Part shown: positions 27,159-36,338 of the stretch, one piece after another
How positions within the stretch are numbered: the first letter of the stretch is position 1
Layout of the letters: every line of letters begins with the position of its first letter
Assembly (NCBI GenBank): GCA_032834875.1
Contig: CP135238.1
Coordinates: forward strand, 1,836,001-1,900,000
Direction of reading: 5' to 3'
Length of the DNA stretch: 64,000 bases
Origin: Sulfuracidifex metallicus DSM 6482 = JCM 9184
GTDB lineage: Archaea; Thermoproteota; Thermoprotei_A; Sulfolobales; Sulfolobaceae
Position numbers and translations under genes: made by a program
Notes under the pieces: model-generated
What the model saw: the letters and a program-made list of their open reading frames with translations, nothing else
What the model was told of the DNA's origin: nothing
The model's database searches: none

Positions 27159-28744
27159 CTTAAAAGATAATCTGATGGAGGATCTAGGCCATAATCTGCC
27201 GACTTAAGGAAAACTTCCTCAGGCGTTCCCTCCAGAACCATCCTACCCTTATAAAGTAAACCTATCCTATCTGAATAACGATATGCAAATCTTGCGTCAT
27301 GGGTAACAATCATGAACGAGTATCCTTTTCTTCTCATCTCCATTATCTCCTTCCCTAGAAGTTCTTTGTGGAAGAAGTCTTGACCAGAGGTAGGCTCATC
27401 CATTAATATTATCTTAGCTCCAGACGCTACAGAAGAAGCCATCGCTACTCTCCTCCTCTGTCCCATACTGAGAGTTAAAGGATCCTTGTTTGCATATTTT
27501 GTCAAATTGAAAGCCTCCATTATTTCCTTTGCCCTTGAGTTCCAGTCCTTAACCTTTTTCACTTTCAAGGGAAAGGCTATTTCCTTGAAAACTGTACTCG
27601 TAATTAGGGATAGGTCGAACTCCTGAGGTAAATAAGCTATTTTCAATCCCCTCTTTGGTAAGGGTGTCCTGCTTAGATCTTCTCCATCAACTACAACCTT
27701 TGACTCTACCTTAACGTCTTTATCTAGGAAACCTACGATCGATTTTAGAAAAGTAGACTTTCCAGCACCGTTCATTCCCATCAAGGAATACACTTCTCCT
27801 TTCCTCAACTTCACTGATGCATTTACAAGTTCCCTTCCCTCCTTTGATGCGACATTTGCCCAAGCTTCCATCACCAACTCTCCTGAAACTGGATCCCTCT
27901 CATATGGACCAACGTGGTTTCCAGTCTCGATCAGTCTCTTCTTTACTTCGAATACGTCAGTTGACCTTATACCCATTTTCTTAGCATATACGAAATGTTC
28001 TGGTATATCAATTCCGTTATTCAACATTTCATCCACATGATCTAAAAGCTCGTCTTTTCTAACGTCAAATTTGATCTTGCCCTTTTCTATCATGATTACT
28101 CTGTCTACGAACTTTAACACTCTCTCAACCTTGTGTTCTACAATGATGATAGTCTTCTTGCCTCTCATCTCCTCGATCATACTAAAAATTCTATTTGTTC
28201 CTTCTGGATCTATATTGGAGGTTGGCTCGTCGAATATTAGGATCTTAGGTCTCATAGCTAGTATACTAGCTATTACGGTTCTCTGTAGTTCACCTCCAGA
28301 AAGGTTGTAAATTACCTCATTTCTAAGGGAAGATATTCCAGTTATTTCTAGGGATTCATTAATTCTTTCTCTTATTTCCTCTGGAGGTAATTTTAGGTTC
28401 TCGGGACCAAATGCTACTTCCTCCTCTACTGTGTAATTTATTGTCTGCGCCTCAGGGTCTTGAAGAACCGTTCCAACAATAGATGAGAGTTTATGCATAG
28501 GAGTGGACTTAAGTTCCATTCCCATAATCCTTACTTCTCCCTTTAGCTCACCGTTAGTCATGTGGGGTATTACCCCGTTCAAACAACTTATGAAAGTTGA
28601 TTTTCCTTCTCCTGATTTTCCAGTTATAAGTATGCTTTCCCCTTCGTCTATTGAGAACTCGTCCACCTCAATTGCAGGCCGTTGTGAATTCAAATAAGTA
28701 AAAGAAAGATCTTTGACTTCTATTACTTTCATTTCAGTCACCAA
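27146..28744 (-). CDS. ECF transporter double ATPase (A-A' fusion), YkoD-like
   Basis: The 532-residue product contains two ABC ATPase domains. Domain one has Walker A 'GKSGEGKS' (about 42-49), signature 'LSGGELQR' and Walker B 'ILIFDEPTSNIDPEG'. Domain two has Walker A 'GMNGAGKS' (about 328-335), signature 'LSMGQRRR' and 'IILMDEPTSGQDFFHKE'. Single-chain fusion of both ECF ATPases is characteristic of the YkoD group. It starts one base after the S-subunit gene ends and overlaps the T-subunit gene, so all three are produced together. It powers uptake of a vitamin-type substrate. Confidence 0.9.
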   Translation of the reverse strand: MVTEMKVIEVKDLSFTYLNSQRPAIEVDEFSIDEGESILITGKSGEGKSTFISCLNGVIPHMTNGELKGEVRIMGMELKSTPMHKLSSIVGTVLQDPEAQTINYTVEEEVAFGPENLKLPPEEIRERINESLEITGISSLRNEVIYNLSGGELQRTVIASILAMRPKILIFDEPTSNIDPEGTNRIFSMIEEMRGKKTIIIVEHKVERVLKFVDRVIMIEKGKIKFDVRKDELLDHVDEMLNNGIDIPEHFVYAKKMGIRSTDVFEVKKRLIETGNHVGPYERDPVSGELVMEAWANVASKEGRELVNASVKLRKGEVYSLMGMNGAGKSTFLKSIVGFLDKDVKVESKVVVDGEDLSRTPLPKRGLKIAYLPQEFDLSLITSTVFKEIAFPLKVKKVKDWNSRAKEIMEAFNLTKYANKDPLTLSMGQRRRVAMASSVASGAKIILMDEPTSGQDFFHKELLGKEIMEMRRKGYSFMIVTHDARFAYRYSDRIGLLYKGRMVLEGTPEEVFLKSADYGLDPPSDYLLRCRP

Positions 28745-29536
28745 TTAACCTAAAACCTTAGCCACCCTTCTAGCAACTATACCAGCTAAGAAAACCGTTA
28801 TTACGTTCCAAGGTATGTAACTTACGAACTTGAATATCAGAGCTGACCAAGTGACTACACCTCCGTACAAGAAAGGATTAAAAAATCCATCGTAAAATAT
28901 TGGGTCTGCTGTAGAAACTAGGATTCCTATTACTATAGCTTGTACTATTACTAGAGGAACCCAAGAGAGGTCCTTTTGTTCTTCCTCCTCTGATATGGTG
29001 ACTGTGGAAAATCTAGCTGCTGCTGGGAAGAATCCTGCCAAGAGTGTCTTAGAAGCACTCATCTTCTTCATTCCTATTCCAAATAGGTGATTTCCTGAAA
29101 GGAACGTAACAAGGTCTATGAAGAAACCGTAAGTAAATGCCTCATATATTAGATAAATTGGCTCGCCTCCAAACCCGTAGTGAAATATATCCCCTAGAAT
29201 ATCGAACAATGCTAACATTGCTGCAGCAGCCCCCGGCTTTCTGATTATGGCGGCGAATATAGAGACCATGAAAAGACGCAAACCAAAGGAGATATCTAGT
29301 CCTGGAATCTTAGGTATAGCCCTAGAAAATATTGGACCTACATAAAATTCCAAAACTACAGAGAGAGCTCCGCCTATTCCTATATACACTAAATCTAAGG
29401 TACTGAATTTCATTTTTTTAGTTGCTAACGCTGCAACGTAAACTCCCCCTACAACTATGAAATAAAGAACAGCCATCCATATAGGTATTTCTCCAGGTGC
29501 ATTTACGTCTCCTTCTATTCCGTTAAAGCCAGACAT
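28745..29536 (-). CDS. ECF transporter substrate-binding (S) subunit, YkoE-like
   Basis: The 263-residue membrane protein has about six helices. The stretch 'AAIIRKPGAAAAMLALFDIL' matches the conserved IRKPG-A block of YkoE, the S-subunit for the thiamine precursor hydroxymethylpyrimidine, and 'SFGLRLFMVSIF' precedes it as expected. The genes are in the order S, fused A-A, T, which is that of ykoEDC. A thiamine-related substrate is therefore the best guess, though S-subunits diverge quickly. It is longer than usual because of an extra N-terminal helix and an acidic insert 'ISEEEEQKDLSW' about residue 190. A TATA-like TTTATTATT lies ~26 bases before the ATG. Confidence 0.7.
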   Translation of the reverse strand: MSGFNGIEGDVNAPGEIPIWMAVLYFIVVGGVYVAALATKKMKFSTLDLVYIGIGGALSVVLEFYVGPIFSRAIPKIPGLDISFGLRLFMVSIFAAIIRKPGAAAAMLALFDILGDIFHYGFGGEPIYLIYEAFTYGFFIDLVTFLSGNHLFGIGMKKMSASKTLLAGFFPAAARFSTVTISEEEEQKDLSWVPLVIVQAIVIGILVSTADPIFYDGFFNPFLYGGVVTWSALIFKFVSYIPWNVITVFLAGIVARRVAKVLG

Positions 29537-29885
29537 GGTTATCCTTAAACTAAATTCAATAATAAACGTTATCTATATTTCTTATATAAACTATATAATC
29601 ATTAAGAAATGTATTTAGATTTCATAGAAAGATAAGAGAGAAAAAATCTAGAGTTTATTAAAAACTTTTAAGCCCCTTATTTTATGTTAAAAAATCGTCA
29701 TTTTGAAGAGCTTTTCATGCTGAAATAGATGAAATTATCACTAGAATAGTAATATAAATAGTAATAAGATAATCCAGAATTATAATTACTTGACTTTTTT
29801 TAAGATATAAAAGAACATAACATAGTCTCTATAACGTTAAGGGACAACTAAGGTTATCTACACGACGAATGAAAAGAGGGGAAAA
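29537..29885. other. Intergenic region upstream of the ECF operon
   Basis: About 350 AT-rich bases. The right-to-left ECF promoter (TTTATTATT, about 26 bases before ATG 29536, with TTTATATAAG further out) lies at the left end. No riboswitch-like helix, reading frame or repeat was found in the rest. Confidence 0.4.
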
Positions 29886-30170
29886 TCACTTGAGGGCTTC
29901 TTTGATGAGATCGTCCACGTTAGTTTCATTTACATTAATTATAGAACCCAGAAACTGTTTCAAATCCTTTCGTTTTAGCTCTATTGACTGTATTATATCA
30001 TCCTCTGTATAAACTAGAAAGGGAAAAGTTTCAAGGAAAAATAGTACGCCGTCCTTTGAATATCGATGCTTGACTTCGCTGTATTGAATTATATCTTGAT
30101 CTACCATGGCAAAGTAAAAAGAAAAGTCGTCTTTGAACGTATTATTCAACCGAACAACAGACACTTTCAA
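29886..30170 (-). CDS. Small hypothetical protein
   Basis: The 94-residue product is acidic to neutral and soluble-looking, with 'FYFAMVDQDIIQYSEVKHRY', 'FFLETFPFLVYTEDDIIQSI' and a C-terminal helix 'ETNVDDLIKEALK'. No family was recognised and no metal, nucleotide or membrane motif is visible. The start is a TTG at 30170 without a clear Shine-Dalgarno. It stands alone between the ECF operon and the MFS gene. Codon use looks like its neighbours, and the frame is open over its whole length, which supports a real gene; its function is unknown. Confidence 0.5.
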   Translation of the reverse strand: MKVSVVRLNNTFKDDFSFYFAMVDQDIIQYSEVKHRYSKDGVLFFLETFPFLVYTEDDIIQSIELKRKDLKQFLGSIINVNETNVDDLIKEALK

Positions 30171-30290
30171 GGATAAAAAAGATTCTTTCTAGACTAAATT
30201 CACAAGTTTAAATCTAAGTCGTTAACATTTATACTATTCTAGTAGAATTTAATTGATATAATTTATAAAAAACAAATTTAGTCTTAGTAT

Positions 30291-31721
30291 CTAAGGTTTC
30301 ACCATAACCTTCTCTTCTCTCCTCTTTTCCTTTGTCCTTCCTCCCAGCACTGAGAATATGGAAGCAGCCAATATAATTATAGCTGAAACTAGAAAGGCTA
30401 CATGTAAGCCTGAAACGAATACGTTATCTACTTTTCCGTTTAATACATTAGTCCCTAGAAATATTTCGAATGCAACATATCTAGGTATGGACAGAGTCGC
30501 AACCGTTATGCTTAAGACGTAACTTAGGGTTGTGCCAATACTTCCTAGCGTTCTAGATACGCCTGAAACTGAACCATAATATTGCTTCGGCGCACTGAAC
30601 ATAATAGCTGTAGCGTTTGAAGGCCAAAACATTGAAGAGCCTATCCCAGTTATAGCCGTTGTCAACAAAATAAAGAACAAAGGTGAACTGGGCGTCAGAA
30701 AGAAGTAATACACCATTAAGGAAGCGAAAATGAAAATTAAACCTACTCCAGCTACCTTCCCTGGATTTCCCCTATCAGCTATTTTTCCCATGAAGGGAGA
30801 CAATATGCTCGCTAGTAAGTAACCCGGAGTTAAGAATAGGGAAGAATCCAACGGTGTAAGCCCTCTAACTCCCTGAAGATACATTATAAGCAGAAATGTA
30901 ATTGAAAGTCCGCCTATTCCTTGCAGAAAGCTTGCCATAAGCGAAAAGGACAGTAACTTCTCTCTGAATAGATTAACGTTTATGATGGGACTCTTAACCC
31001 TCATTTCGTTTAACACGAAGAAGGGAAGTATCAATAATCCAGCAAATATTGAGATAGTCTCGTATAAGTTCACTCCGTTACTGGCAATGAGTATAGACCC
31101 AACGGAAATCAAAGTCAAGGAAATCCCAAGCAATACCGTCCCTGGAATATCTAGAGAAGTCTTAACCTTGTTCAAATCCTTCAAATTCCTTATTCCCAGT
31201 ACTACTGCAACAATTCCTATTGGAACGTTTATGAAGAAAATATATTGCCAACCTACCAAGGTAGTTAGTACTCCACCGAGGACTATGCCAAGTAACGCTC
31301 CAACATTCCACCCTACGGTAGTTATGCCGTAAGCTTTTCCCCTCTCATTAGGAGGGAAGTTGTCTGCTATTATTGCATAGCTATTTGCGGTCAGAAACGC
31401 ACCTCCAACCGCCTGAATCAGCCTAAACAATATTAACTCATAAACTTCATTCGAGAGACCGCACATAAGAGAGGCTAAAGTGAAAATGACGAAGCCAGCA
31501 TTATATACTCTCGATCTTCCCAAGATATCGCCTATCCTTCCCGCTTGAGTAGACAGAACAGAAAGCACTAACAAATAGCTAAGTAAAACCCAGATAGTAT
31601 GATATAGATCAGTATGGAGAGATATTGTCAATGACGGTAACGCTAACAGCACTATTGTAGTATCTACAGCTGCCATAAGGGTTCCTATTGAGACTATAGC
31701 TAGCGTGATTGTCCTGTTCAT
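30291..31721 (-). CDS. MFS drug/solute exporter, DHA2 (EmrB/QacA) type with 14 helices
   Basis: The ~476-residue product has some 14 hydrophobic helices. DHA2 motifs are present: 'MAAVDTTIVLLALPSL' in helix 1 (motif D1), 'STQAGRIGDILGRSRVYNAG' (motif A) and 'RLIQAVGGAFLTANSYAII' (motif B), plus 'GWNVGALLGIVLGGVLTTLV' (motif C, typical of exporters). It would expel small molecules by proton exchange. The start ATG at 31721 is chosen over one 93 bases upstream because a TATA box lies 27 bases before it and the extra residues are poorly conserved-looking. Substrate unknown; no adjacent regulator. Confidence 0.88.
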   Translation of the reverse strand: MNRTITLAIVSIGTLMAAVDTTIVLLALPSLTISLHTDLYHTIWVLLSYLLVLSVLSTQAGRIGDILGRSRVYNAGFVIFTLASLMCGLSNEVYELILFRLIQAVGGAFLTANSYAIIADNFPPNERGKAYGITTVGWNVGALLGIVLGGVLTTLVGWQYIFFINVPIGIVAVVLGIRNLKDLNKVKTSLDIPGTVLLGISLTLISVGSILIASNGVNLYETISIFAGLLILPFFVLNEMRVKSPIINVNLFREKLLSFSLMASFLQGIGGLSITFLLIMYLQGVRGLTPLDSSLFLTPGYLLASILSPFMGKIADRGNPGKVAGVGLIFIFASLMVYYFFLTPSSPLFFILLTTAITGIGSSMFWPSNATAIMFSAPKQYYGSVSGVSRTLGSIGTTLSYVLSITVATLSIPRYVAFEIFLGTNVLNGKVDNVFVSGLHVAFLVSAIIILAASIFSVLGGRTKEKRREEKVMVKP

Positions 31722-31743
31722 GATAATTTCATTTAGGAGCCGA

Positions 31744-31753
31744 ACTTTTAAGT
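31744..31753 (-). promoter_or_regulatory. TATA box of the DHA2 exporter gene
   Basis: On the minus strand ACTTAAAAGT is centred 27 bases before ATG 31721. It fixes the start and indicates a leaderless transcript. Confidence 0.55.
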
Positions 31754-31894
31754 TTATGTAATAGAATATTTTGAACGATTGAGCAAATCTTATAATGATG
31801 TTAATCAAGATCAAGTAGAGAATTTTTCTTACGTCTTCTGCTATCTATATTAGAAAGGTTATAAAATAAAATCCTTAATTCGTCTATTATACCG

Positions 31895-32770
31895 TTATCC
31901 CCAAAGGAGATAGTTAAGATATATCTCGTTAACGAAGGATCTATAAAATCTTAACTTACCGAAACCTAGGCTAGCTCCCCTTTCCTCGTTTATTCTAAAG
32001 TTCACGATTTCCATATCATTTCTCATCTTCATTGAAAGGTAAACGTCTTCATAACCGTTTATGAAGGTCTCGTCGAAAACTTTACCGTTTATCGCCCTTC
32101 TATTCAAAACCATGAAGCTTCCTCCGTTAACGAATGAATCTTTCACCTCTCCAGCAAAGTTCCTCATTAATCCTATCATTGAGTCTATTATAGTAAGAGT
32201 TGTAACTCCCAGCTTTGCACCGTATTTCGTCTGAAGGTAACTATAAACTTCTGCAGGAGGTATTTTCATAAACTTTCCAATGAAGTTCATTCCCTTCAGG
32301 AAGTAGGGTTTCAGCTTAATCAAAGAAACCTTATAGGAGTGGTATCTAGAAGGTTTGGCTAGAACCATTCCCTTGCTTGACGTTGAAAGTTCGTCTTTCA
32401 ACTTCTTTAAGTTGTCTACGCCGTGAACGTCATCGTTAGAGATCACGACCCAACGAGGTGAACTTTCCAACGCAATAGACAACCCCTTGTTAACGCTCCT
32501 AGCGTAATTAAAGAAATTCCCTTTACTTTCAACCATTACAATCTTAGCTCCTGAGAATATTCTCATCGATTCCTTGGCGCGTTGATTTTCAACGTCAGCC
32601 GTAGGTATCACCACAGCTATATCATCGTTACCCGTTTGCAACACTTTCATTTGTGCGGTTTCCCTTTTTCTCATCCACTCTATTATAGAATTCCTATCTA
32701 GAGAATATATTTTCTCCACAACTGAAGGGTCTTTGCTTGAAAACATGTCCTCAATCATGCGGAATTCCAA
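31895..32770 (-). CDS. GT2-like glycosyltransferase at the end of the carotenoid operon
   Basis: The 291-residue product has a GT-A pattern: 'IAVVIPTADVENQRAK' (first strand), 'NFFNYARSVNKGLSIAL', a DxD-like 'WVVISNDDVHGVDNL', 'NGGSFMVLNRRAI' and the ED motif in 'FINGYEDVYLSMKM'. This is how family-2 glycosyltransferases read, although the N-terminal ~45 residues are unusual. A TTG at 32770 has GGTG seven bases upstream; an ATG at 32758, overlapping the cyclase stop, is an alternative. It is third in the crtB-crtY operon, so sugar transfer to zeaxanthin is an attractive but unproven role. Confidence 0.65.
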   Translation of the reverse strand: MEFRMIEDMFSSKDPSVVEKIYSLDRNSIIEWMRKRETAQMKVLQTGNDDIAVVIPTADVENQRAKESMRIFSGAKIVMVESKGNFFNYARSVNKGLSIALESSPRWVVISNDDVHGVDNLKKLKDELSTSSKGMVLAKPSRYHSYKVSLIKLKPYFLKGMNFIGKFMKIPPAEVYSYLQTKYGAKLGVTTLTIIDSMIGLMRNFAGEVKDSFVNGGSFMVLNRRAINGKVFDETFINGYEDVYLSMKMRNDMEIVNFRINEERGASLGFGKLRFYRSFVNEIYLNYLLWG

Positions 32771-33453
32771 ACCTTTACACCTTTTCTATAAAATACAGTA
32801 TAGAAATTCATCATTGAAAAGGAGTATATTGCATCCTCAATTGGAATTGCGAATATTCTAACCCCTAGAATTGAATGAGGACCATAAACAACCACCGGCA
32901 ATGACGTCAGGAAATAGTCAAAGATCAAAAAAGGAATATATGTTAATCCAAGGAATATCCAATAGTTCCTGGATCTGAACATTTCAGGATCGAGGAACTC
33001 AACAAGCAGAATTGACGATGATAAATAAATCAATACTATGAAGGTATATGAGTACTCCGTCAAAAATACATCTATTGCGAGAAGAAACAAGGCTATTAAT
33101 ATCATCAATTCTCTTGTAATCCAATTCACTTCCCTGTCACTTATCTTAGTTCTTACAAAATCGTATATTAAGAGGGTAGCAAACGGCGTAACAATGAAGA
33201 AAAATACCTCCTCTATGGGAAGATCAACAATTCGAATACCTAAGATCCACTTAGGATTGAAACTCCAAGAGTCCTTAAGAGTAGCTAAGAAGTCCCATAT
33301 TACGTAAAGAGGGGCAACTATCCCTATAGAGAATGCTAATGACTTATAATATCTTCTGACCTTGAAAAGGATTGATATTAGCAAGGTAGGGAAAAATATC
33401 ATTGAATCAATTTCGACGTAGGCTAAATGCGGTAGAAAGATATTAAATTCCAA
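32755..33453 (-). CDS. crtY: Lycopene beta-cyclase, fused two-domain archaeal type
   Basis: The 232-residue membrane protein has about seven helices and two copies of the cyclase motif: '[20 protein letters not shown]' with '[11 protein letters not shown]' in the first half, and '[20 protein letters not shown]' with '[12 protein letters not shown]' in the second. The PxEE/PxED acidic residues are catalytic in this heterodimer-derived family (CrtYc and CrtYd joined). It cyclises both ends of lycopene to beta-carotene. The TTG start has GGTG seven bases upstream and lies within the end of crtB (31-base overlap). Confidence 0.9.
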   Translation of the reverse strand: MEFNIFLPHLAYVEIDSMIFFPTLLISILFKVRRYYKSLAFSIGIVAPLYVIWDFLATLKDSWSFNPKWILGIRIVDLPIEEVFFFIVTPFATLLIYDFVRTKISDREVNWITRELMILIALFLLAIDVFLTEYSYTFIVLIYLSSSILLVEFLDPEMFRSRNYWIFLGLTYIPFLIFDYFLTSLPVVVYGPHSILGVRIFAIPIEDAIYSFSMMNFYTVFYRKGVKVWNSA

Positions 33454-34283
33454 ATAGGTACACCCAAGAAATTATATAAACCTCGAGCTAGCACTCTTCT
33501 CCTTTTAGGTTTTACCTTCATTCTATTGACCACACAAGGATCGGCCATTATCCTCCTTGCGGTCCACTTGTACATATCGCCAGCAGTTTTTACTGCAATC
33601 AAATATCTACTAGGTATCATATGATATCCCCTTTCGGCTTCCTTTTGAAAGAAGAAATACCTTTTGAGGTTAAATCTCATGAATTCCTTGAAAGCTTCGT
33701 TGCACTCTAGCAGACTTGAAACCTTGAATTCCTTCATTTCGTTAACAGGCAAATATTGTCTTCCCATTTCCATGTCCTCTTTCACGTCTCTAATGAAGTT
33801 TAGATATTGCATTGCTCTACCTAACATTCTAGCGTGGTATGTAGCTTCATCCCTTAAGTTAAGTACTTTCATCATCATAAGACCCACTACCTCTGCAGAT
33901 CCCCACATGTAGCCTAAGGTCTCGTCTATTGTATAGTATACTTTCTTCTTTAAGTCACTCTCCATAGAGTTTAAGAATGCCTCAACCCATTCCTCTTTAA
34001 TTCCTCTTCTCCTCATCATCTCAACGAAATTTGATAATACTACGTCTCCACTAGAACCGTTATCAAGTTCCTTATAATATAATTCTCTGAGTGAGTAAAA
34101 TTCTTTAACCTTTTGCGGAACGGAGTCAACTAGATCATCAAAAACCCTAACGAAAGCATAAAGTTTCGTCACATCTCTCCTAATCTCTCGAGGGAAAAGA
34201 AACGTGCTGTTATAGTAAGTTATGCTGCCCTTCTTGAAAATGCTGTTAAGCTGATCCTTCATAACTAAGAGTTTATTAAACAT
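33423..34283 (-). CDS. crtB: Phytoene synthase
   Basis: The 286-residue product is a squalene/phytoene synthase. The first aspartate motif is '[11 protein letters not shown]' (Asp49-Asp53) and the second '[18 protein letters not shown]' (about residues 164-181), both binding Mg-diphosphate. '[12 protein letters not shown]' and '[10 protein letters not shown]' are the usual flanking helices. It joins two geranylgeranyl diphosphates head to head to make phytoene. It is the lead gene of the crtB-crtY-glycosyltransferase operon and is divergent from crtZ-crtI. Confidence 0.93.
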   Translation of the reverse strand: MFNKLLVMKDQLNSIFKKGSITYYNSTFLFPREIRRDVTKLYAFVRVFDDLVDSVPQKVKEFYSLRELYYKELDNGSSGDVVLSNFVEMMRRRGIKEEWVEAFLNSMESDLKKKVYYTIDETLGYMWGSAEVVGLMMMKVLNLRDEATYHARMLGRAMQYLNFIRDVKEDMEMGRQYLPVNEMKEFKVSSLLECNEAFKEFMRFNLKRYFFFQKEAERGYHMIPSRYLIAVKTAGDMYKWTARRIMADPCVVNRMKVKPKRRRVLARGLYNFLGVPIWNLISFYRI

Positions 34284-34362
34284 CCAGCAAAAGTAATTGT
34301 GTAAAAAATTTTCTTAACACTTGTTTTAAAGGGAAATTAAAATTCAACTAATAGAACCTTTT
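34284..34362. promoter_or_regulatory. Divergent promoter of the two carotenoid operons
   Basis: The 79-base gap contains a TATA-like AAATTAAAATTC (34333-34344), centred about 25 bases before the crtZ ATG, and on the other strand an AAAATTTTTTA stretch about 24 bases before the crtB ATG. Both operons are thus likely controlled by one shared region, which fits a light- or stress-induced pigment pathway, though no operator is recognised. Confidence 0.5.
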
Positions 34363-34854
34363 ATGTCGTCTTTCTCCTTTTATCCTATGTTAGAAACGTT
34401 AGAGCTCACTGCAATCGGAATCCTCTCCTTCTTCGGAATGGAATTCTTAGCCAGATTTCTTCATAAGTATGTAATGCACGGAGCTCTTTGGTTCCTACAC
34501 GAGGATCATCATAGAAAGAAACAAGCTGAACTTGAAAAGAACGATGCATTTGGAATAATTTTCGCGGGCATTGCAATACTCTTGATTGTTGAGTGGTTAA
34601 GAACTGGAAATCCGCTTCCTTTTGCAGTAGCTGTAGGAATGACAGCTTACGGTGCTGCTTATGCTTTTGTGCACGATATGATAATACACGACAGACATTT
34701 ACATTTACGTTCTTGGGGTTTAAGACACCAACCCTTTAGGGAGTTAATACTTGTTCACGACGTACATCATCGTGATGGGAGAGGAAATTGGGGTTTCCTT
34801 CTGGTAATAAGAGGAATAGATAAGATACCGGAGGAAGCGAGGCAAAAGGCATGA
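34363..34854 (+). CDS. crtZ: Beta-carotene hydroxylase
   Basis: The 163-residue membrane protein carries the full histidine set of di-iron fatty-acid-hydroxylase-type enzymes: HKYVMH (His34, His39), HEDHH (His46, 49, 50), HDMIIHDRH (His104, 109, 112) and HDVHH (His132, 135, 136). Three to four helices separate them. It hydroxylates both rings of beta-carotene, giving zeaxanthin. The stop overlaps the crtI start (ATGA), so they are coupled. Confidence 0.93.
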   Translation: MSSFSFYPMLETLELTAIGILSFFGMEFLARFLHKYVMHGALWFLHEDHHRKKQAELEKNDAFGIIFAGIAILLIVEWLRTGNPLPFAVAVGMTAYGAAYAFVHDMIIHDRHLHLRSWGLRHQPFRELILVHDVHHRDGRGNWGFLLVIRGIDKIPEEARQKA

Positions 34855-36260
34855 AAGTAGTAATAGTAGGAGCTGGAATAGGGGGACTTTCAACTGCACT
34901 TTATTTAAGAAAGAAGGGAGAGGAAGTAACTATAATAGAAAAGTTGGATCAGCCAGGTGGAAGGGCTAGAAGCTTCTCACATGAGGAATTCTCATTTGAC
35001 ATGGGACCATCATGGTACTTGATGGCTGAAGTCTTCGAAAAATTCTTCCATGAGGTAGGAGAAGAACCTCCTCAAATAATGAAAGTTAACCCTTTATTTT
35101 CCTTATATACGGGGAAGTTAAACATTCTAGAGAGAAGCGAGGAATTTAATCATGACCTTTCTCAGTTTAAGGACTTTGAAAGCTACTTGGAAGACACTCA
35201 ATTCATGTATTCTCTGGCTATGGAGAAATTCCTATTTAAAGAGATGAAATTTTCGGATTTCCTCGATCCAGCAATAATAAGCAACTTAAAGAGGTTTCCA
35301 ATATTTACCAGCTTAGATTCATTTAACAGGAGATATTTCTCCGACGATTTTCTATTGAAGGCTTTAGGTTTCTCCTCAGTTTTTCTTGGCGGTTCTCCTT
35401 TCAACACCCCAGCAGTTTATGCAATGGTAAATTATGCAATATACGGAAAGGGAGTTTACTACCCCAAAGGAGGATTTGCAGGATACGTAACTAAACTATT
35501 TGAAGCTTGTAAGAAGTCTGGAGTTCAATTCAAGTTCAATCATGAGGTAGATAAGATAGACGTAGATAACGATAAGGTCATTTCTGTTAGATCAGGTGAA
35601 GACGTGGAAAGAGGAGACGTGTTCATATTTAACATGGATTATCATTACGCTGATACTCTGCTCCCTATGGAATACACAATGAGGGGAGAATCCTACTGGG
35701 AGAGAAGAAAACTTTCTCCATCTGCAGTCTTAGCTTATGTTGGAGTTGAAGGAGAAGTTAATGCTCCACATCACGGAATCTTCATCAACGGAAATTGGAA
35801 ATTACACTTTGATTCAATTTCTAAGGGAAATGAACCTGACCCTGAAAATATGTCTTACTACGTAAGTTATAGGAAAGCTACTGACAGCTCTTTGAAGGGA
35901 AAGGACTTGGTATTTCTTATACCAGTTTCTCCTGGACTTTTACTTCCAAATTATCAAGATTATGTCAGGAAAGTAATTGATGATTTCAAAGCAAAGACTA
36001 GAAGTAGCTTCCATATAAAATACGAAAAGGTATATAGAGCCGTGAACTTCGAAGAGGATTATAACGCATATAAGGGGTCTGCCTTCGGATTATCTCATAC
36101 TTTAGATCAGACAGGTCCGTTTAGACTTCCTATGAAAAACAGAAAACTATCTAATTTGTTCTATGTTGGTCAATACACCCAGCCTGGAATAGGAGTTCCT
36201 ATGGTAACTATATCTGCCATGATCCTAGGAGATAAAATATTAAACTGGTCTAAAAAATAG
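34851..36260 (+). CDS. crtI: Phytoene desaturase
   Basis: The 469-residue flavoprotein opens with the FAD-binding '[17 protein letters not shown]' (residues 3-19) and 'QPGGRARSF', and ends with the CrtI signature '[21 protein letters not shown]'. '[10 protein letters not shown]' is another family block. It removes hydrogens stepwise from phytoene to give lycopene, the substrate of the divergent cyclase. With crtB, crtY and crtZ the pathway to zeaxanthin is complete in one locus. A T-rich stretch at 36294-36323 separates it from the convergent permease gene. Confidence 0.92.
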   Translation: MKVVIVGAGIGGLSTALYLRKKGEEVTIIEKLDQPGGRARSFSHEEFSFDMGPSWYLMAEVFEKFFHEVGEEPPQIMKVNPLFSLYTGKLNILERSEEFNHDLSQFKDFESYLEDTQFMYSLAMEKFLFKEMKFSDFLDPAIISNLKRFPIFTSLDSFNRRYFSDDFLLKALGFSSVFLGGSPFNTPAVYAMVNYAIYGKGVYYPKGGFAGYVTKLFEACKKSGVQFKFNHEVDKIDVDNDKVISVRSGEDVERGDVFIFNMDYHYADTLLPMEYTMRGESYWERRKLSPSAVLAYVGVEGEVNAPHHGIFINGNWKLHFDSISKGNEPDPENMSYYVSYRKATDSSLKGKDLVFLIPVSPGLLLPNYQDYVRKVIDDFKAKTRSSFHIKYEKVYRAVNFEEDYNAYKGSAFGLSHTLDQTGPFRLPMKNRKLSNLFYVGQYTQPGIGVPMVTISAMILGDKILNWSKK

Positions 36261-36293
36261 AAAATTTAAATATAAATTTATATTATCTTTAAG

Positions 36294-36323
36294 TTATTTT
36301 CTTTTATGTTTTCTCTTAATTCT
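36294..36323. terminator. T-rich terminator between crtI and the permease
   Basis: A run of T-rich words (TTATTTTCTTTTATGTTTTC) lies 34 bases after the crtI stop and just beyond the convergent permease stop. It is the usual archaeal form without a hairpin. Confidence 0.4.
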
Positions 36324-36338
36324 TAAAAAAATTAGAGG

